Below are positions 53,101 through 53,315 of a DNA stretch of 53,315 nucleotides, piece after piece. Positions within the stretch are counted from its first letter, which is position 1. The number at the start of each line of letters is the position of its first letter. Under the pieces are notes generated by a model, which searched no databases, was not told the origin of the DNA, and saw nothing but the letters and a program-made list of their open reading frames with translations. This stretch comes from JAPLKB01 sp964429485 (GTDB lineage Bacteria > Desulfobacterota > Syntrophorhabdia > Syntrophorhabdales > Syntrophorhabdaceae): contig CAYSBW010000009.1 of the NCBI GenBank assembly GCA_964429485.1, positions 1 to 53,315 of the forward strand, in the 5' to 3' direction. Position numbers and translations under genes: made by a program.

Positions 53101-53315
53101 ATGGCATATATACAATCTTATAAAGGACAGACATAGCTTCTACCGCCAAGTATAGAAGACATTACACCAGAAGATCATGCATGTTATTTAGTAGAAGTTC
53201 TTGTGGAATGACTTGATTATACAACATTTGACATAAAATATTCAGGAGCAGGCCATCCGCAAAGAAGAACTGGATAAAATGATATCTATAACAAAAAGCG
53301 CCAAAGCTAAAAGAG
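53101..53315 (+). pseudogene. IS1182-like transposase remnant, cut by right edge
   Basis: An ATG at 53101 opens MAYIQSYKGQT, then a TAG where family members have Trp, then LLPPSIEDITPEDHACYLVE, a TGA, and LDYTTFDIKYSGAGHP. This is the N-terminal block of IS1182-type transposases. After GHP the sequence jumps to KEELDKMISITKSAKAK, which resembles the later charged helical region, so an internal deletion is likely. Two or more stops make it non-functional. The rest lies beyond the window. Confidence 0.65.

Noticed and set aside
52561..53315. In-frame TAG/TGA codons as recoded amino acids (pyrrolysine or selenocysteine)
   Set aside because: Three different stop codons occur within dead transposase fragments that also lost a catalytic His; no recoding element is visible and housekeeping genes here use stops normally.
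1..53315. CRISPR array, tRNA, rRNA or prophage
   Set aside because: No regularly spaced direct repeats, no cloverleaf-like sequence and no phage structural genes were seen in any gap.

Overview
The window is a stretch of AT-rich bacterial chromosome (about 40% GC by eye, not computed). It comes from a Gram-negative anaerobe, most likely a deltaproteobacterial (Desulfobacterota) lineage related to syntrophic degraders of aromatic or unusual acids. The reasons are Lnt, SurA/PrsA-type foldases and lipoproteins (an outer membrane); two TRAP transporters placed with an acyl-CoA synthetase, a UbiD-type decarboxylase and a UPF0261 protein; sigma-54-type promoter sequences; and proteins that look deltaproteobacterial throughout. 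The lineage is inference; no 16S rRNA is present.

Layout. Bases 1-376 and 52561-53315 hold decayed transposase genes (IS256, IS200/IS605 and IS1182-like). Bases 539-13040 are an accessory, catabolic region. A minus-strand operon encodes an acyl-CoA synthetase and TRAP transporter 1 (DctP, DctQ, DctM), next to a broken GntR regulator. A Dabb protein and an orphan BrnA-like antitoxin follow. Next come a UPF0261-UbiD-DctP2 minus-strand operon and, divergently, DctQ2-DctM2. The 327-base region between DctP2 and DctQ2 carries two oppositely oriented GG-N10-GC sigma-54-like promoters. Bases 13210-18698 are a housekeeping operon (queA, tgt, yajC, rpsF, rpsR, rplI, dnaB, pgsA). Bases 18912-20297 encode a PurF-like phosphoribosyltransferase whose glutaminase site is lost but whose PRPP site and Fe-S cysteines remain. 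It lies behind a leader with four mutually complementary segments.

Bases 20336-25457 hold a small PC4-like protein, a murein-peptide recycling pair (L-Ala-D/L-Glu epimerase and NlpC/P60 peptidase), hisI-hisF-hisA and a secreted hypothetical protein. Bases 25673-32503 hold pdxA (interrupted by a 10-N assembly gap and apparently starting at CTG), two parvulin-type foldases, mfd and a lytic transglycosylase. Then come a ZIP metal transporter, a LysE exporter, lnt, ybeY, a PgpH-like HD phosphodiesterase, phoH and a YyaL-type protein. The plus-strand run 41392-49724 encodes an ArsA/Get3 ATPase, rsmD, coaD, an NfeD-type protease with its slipin partner, a D,D-carboxypeptidase, coaBC, an HtrA protease and a DUF1844 protein. 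purB and a P-loop/CYTH fusion protein complete the coding part.

How the genes fit together. The two TRAP loci probably import organic acids that are either CoA-activated (locus 1) or decarboxylated with prenylated FMN (locus 2); the substrates cannot be read from sequence. The rest is envelope biogenesis, translation, replication, cofactor and histidine synthesis. I saw no rRNA, tRNA, CRISPR array or intact mobile element.
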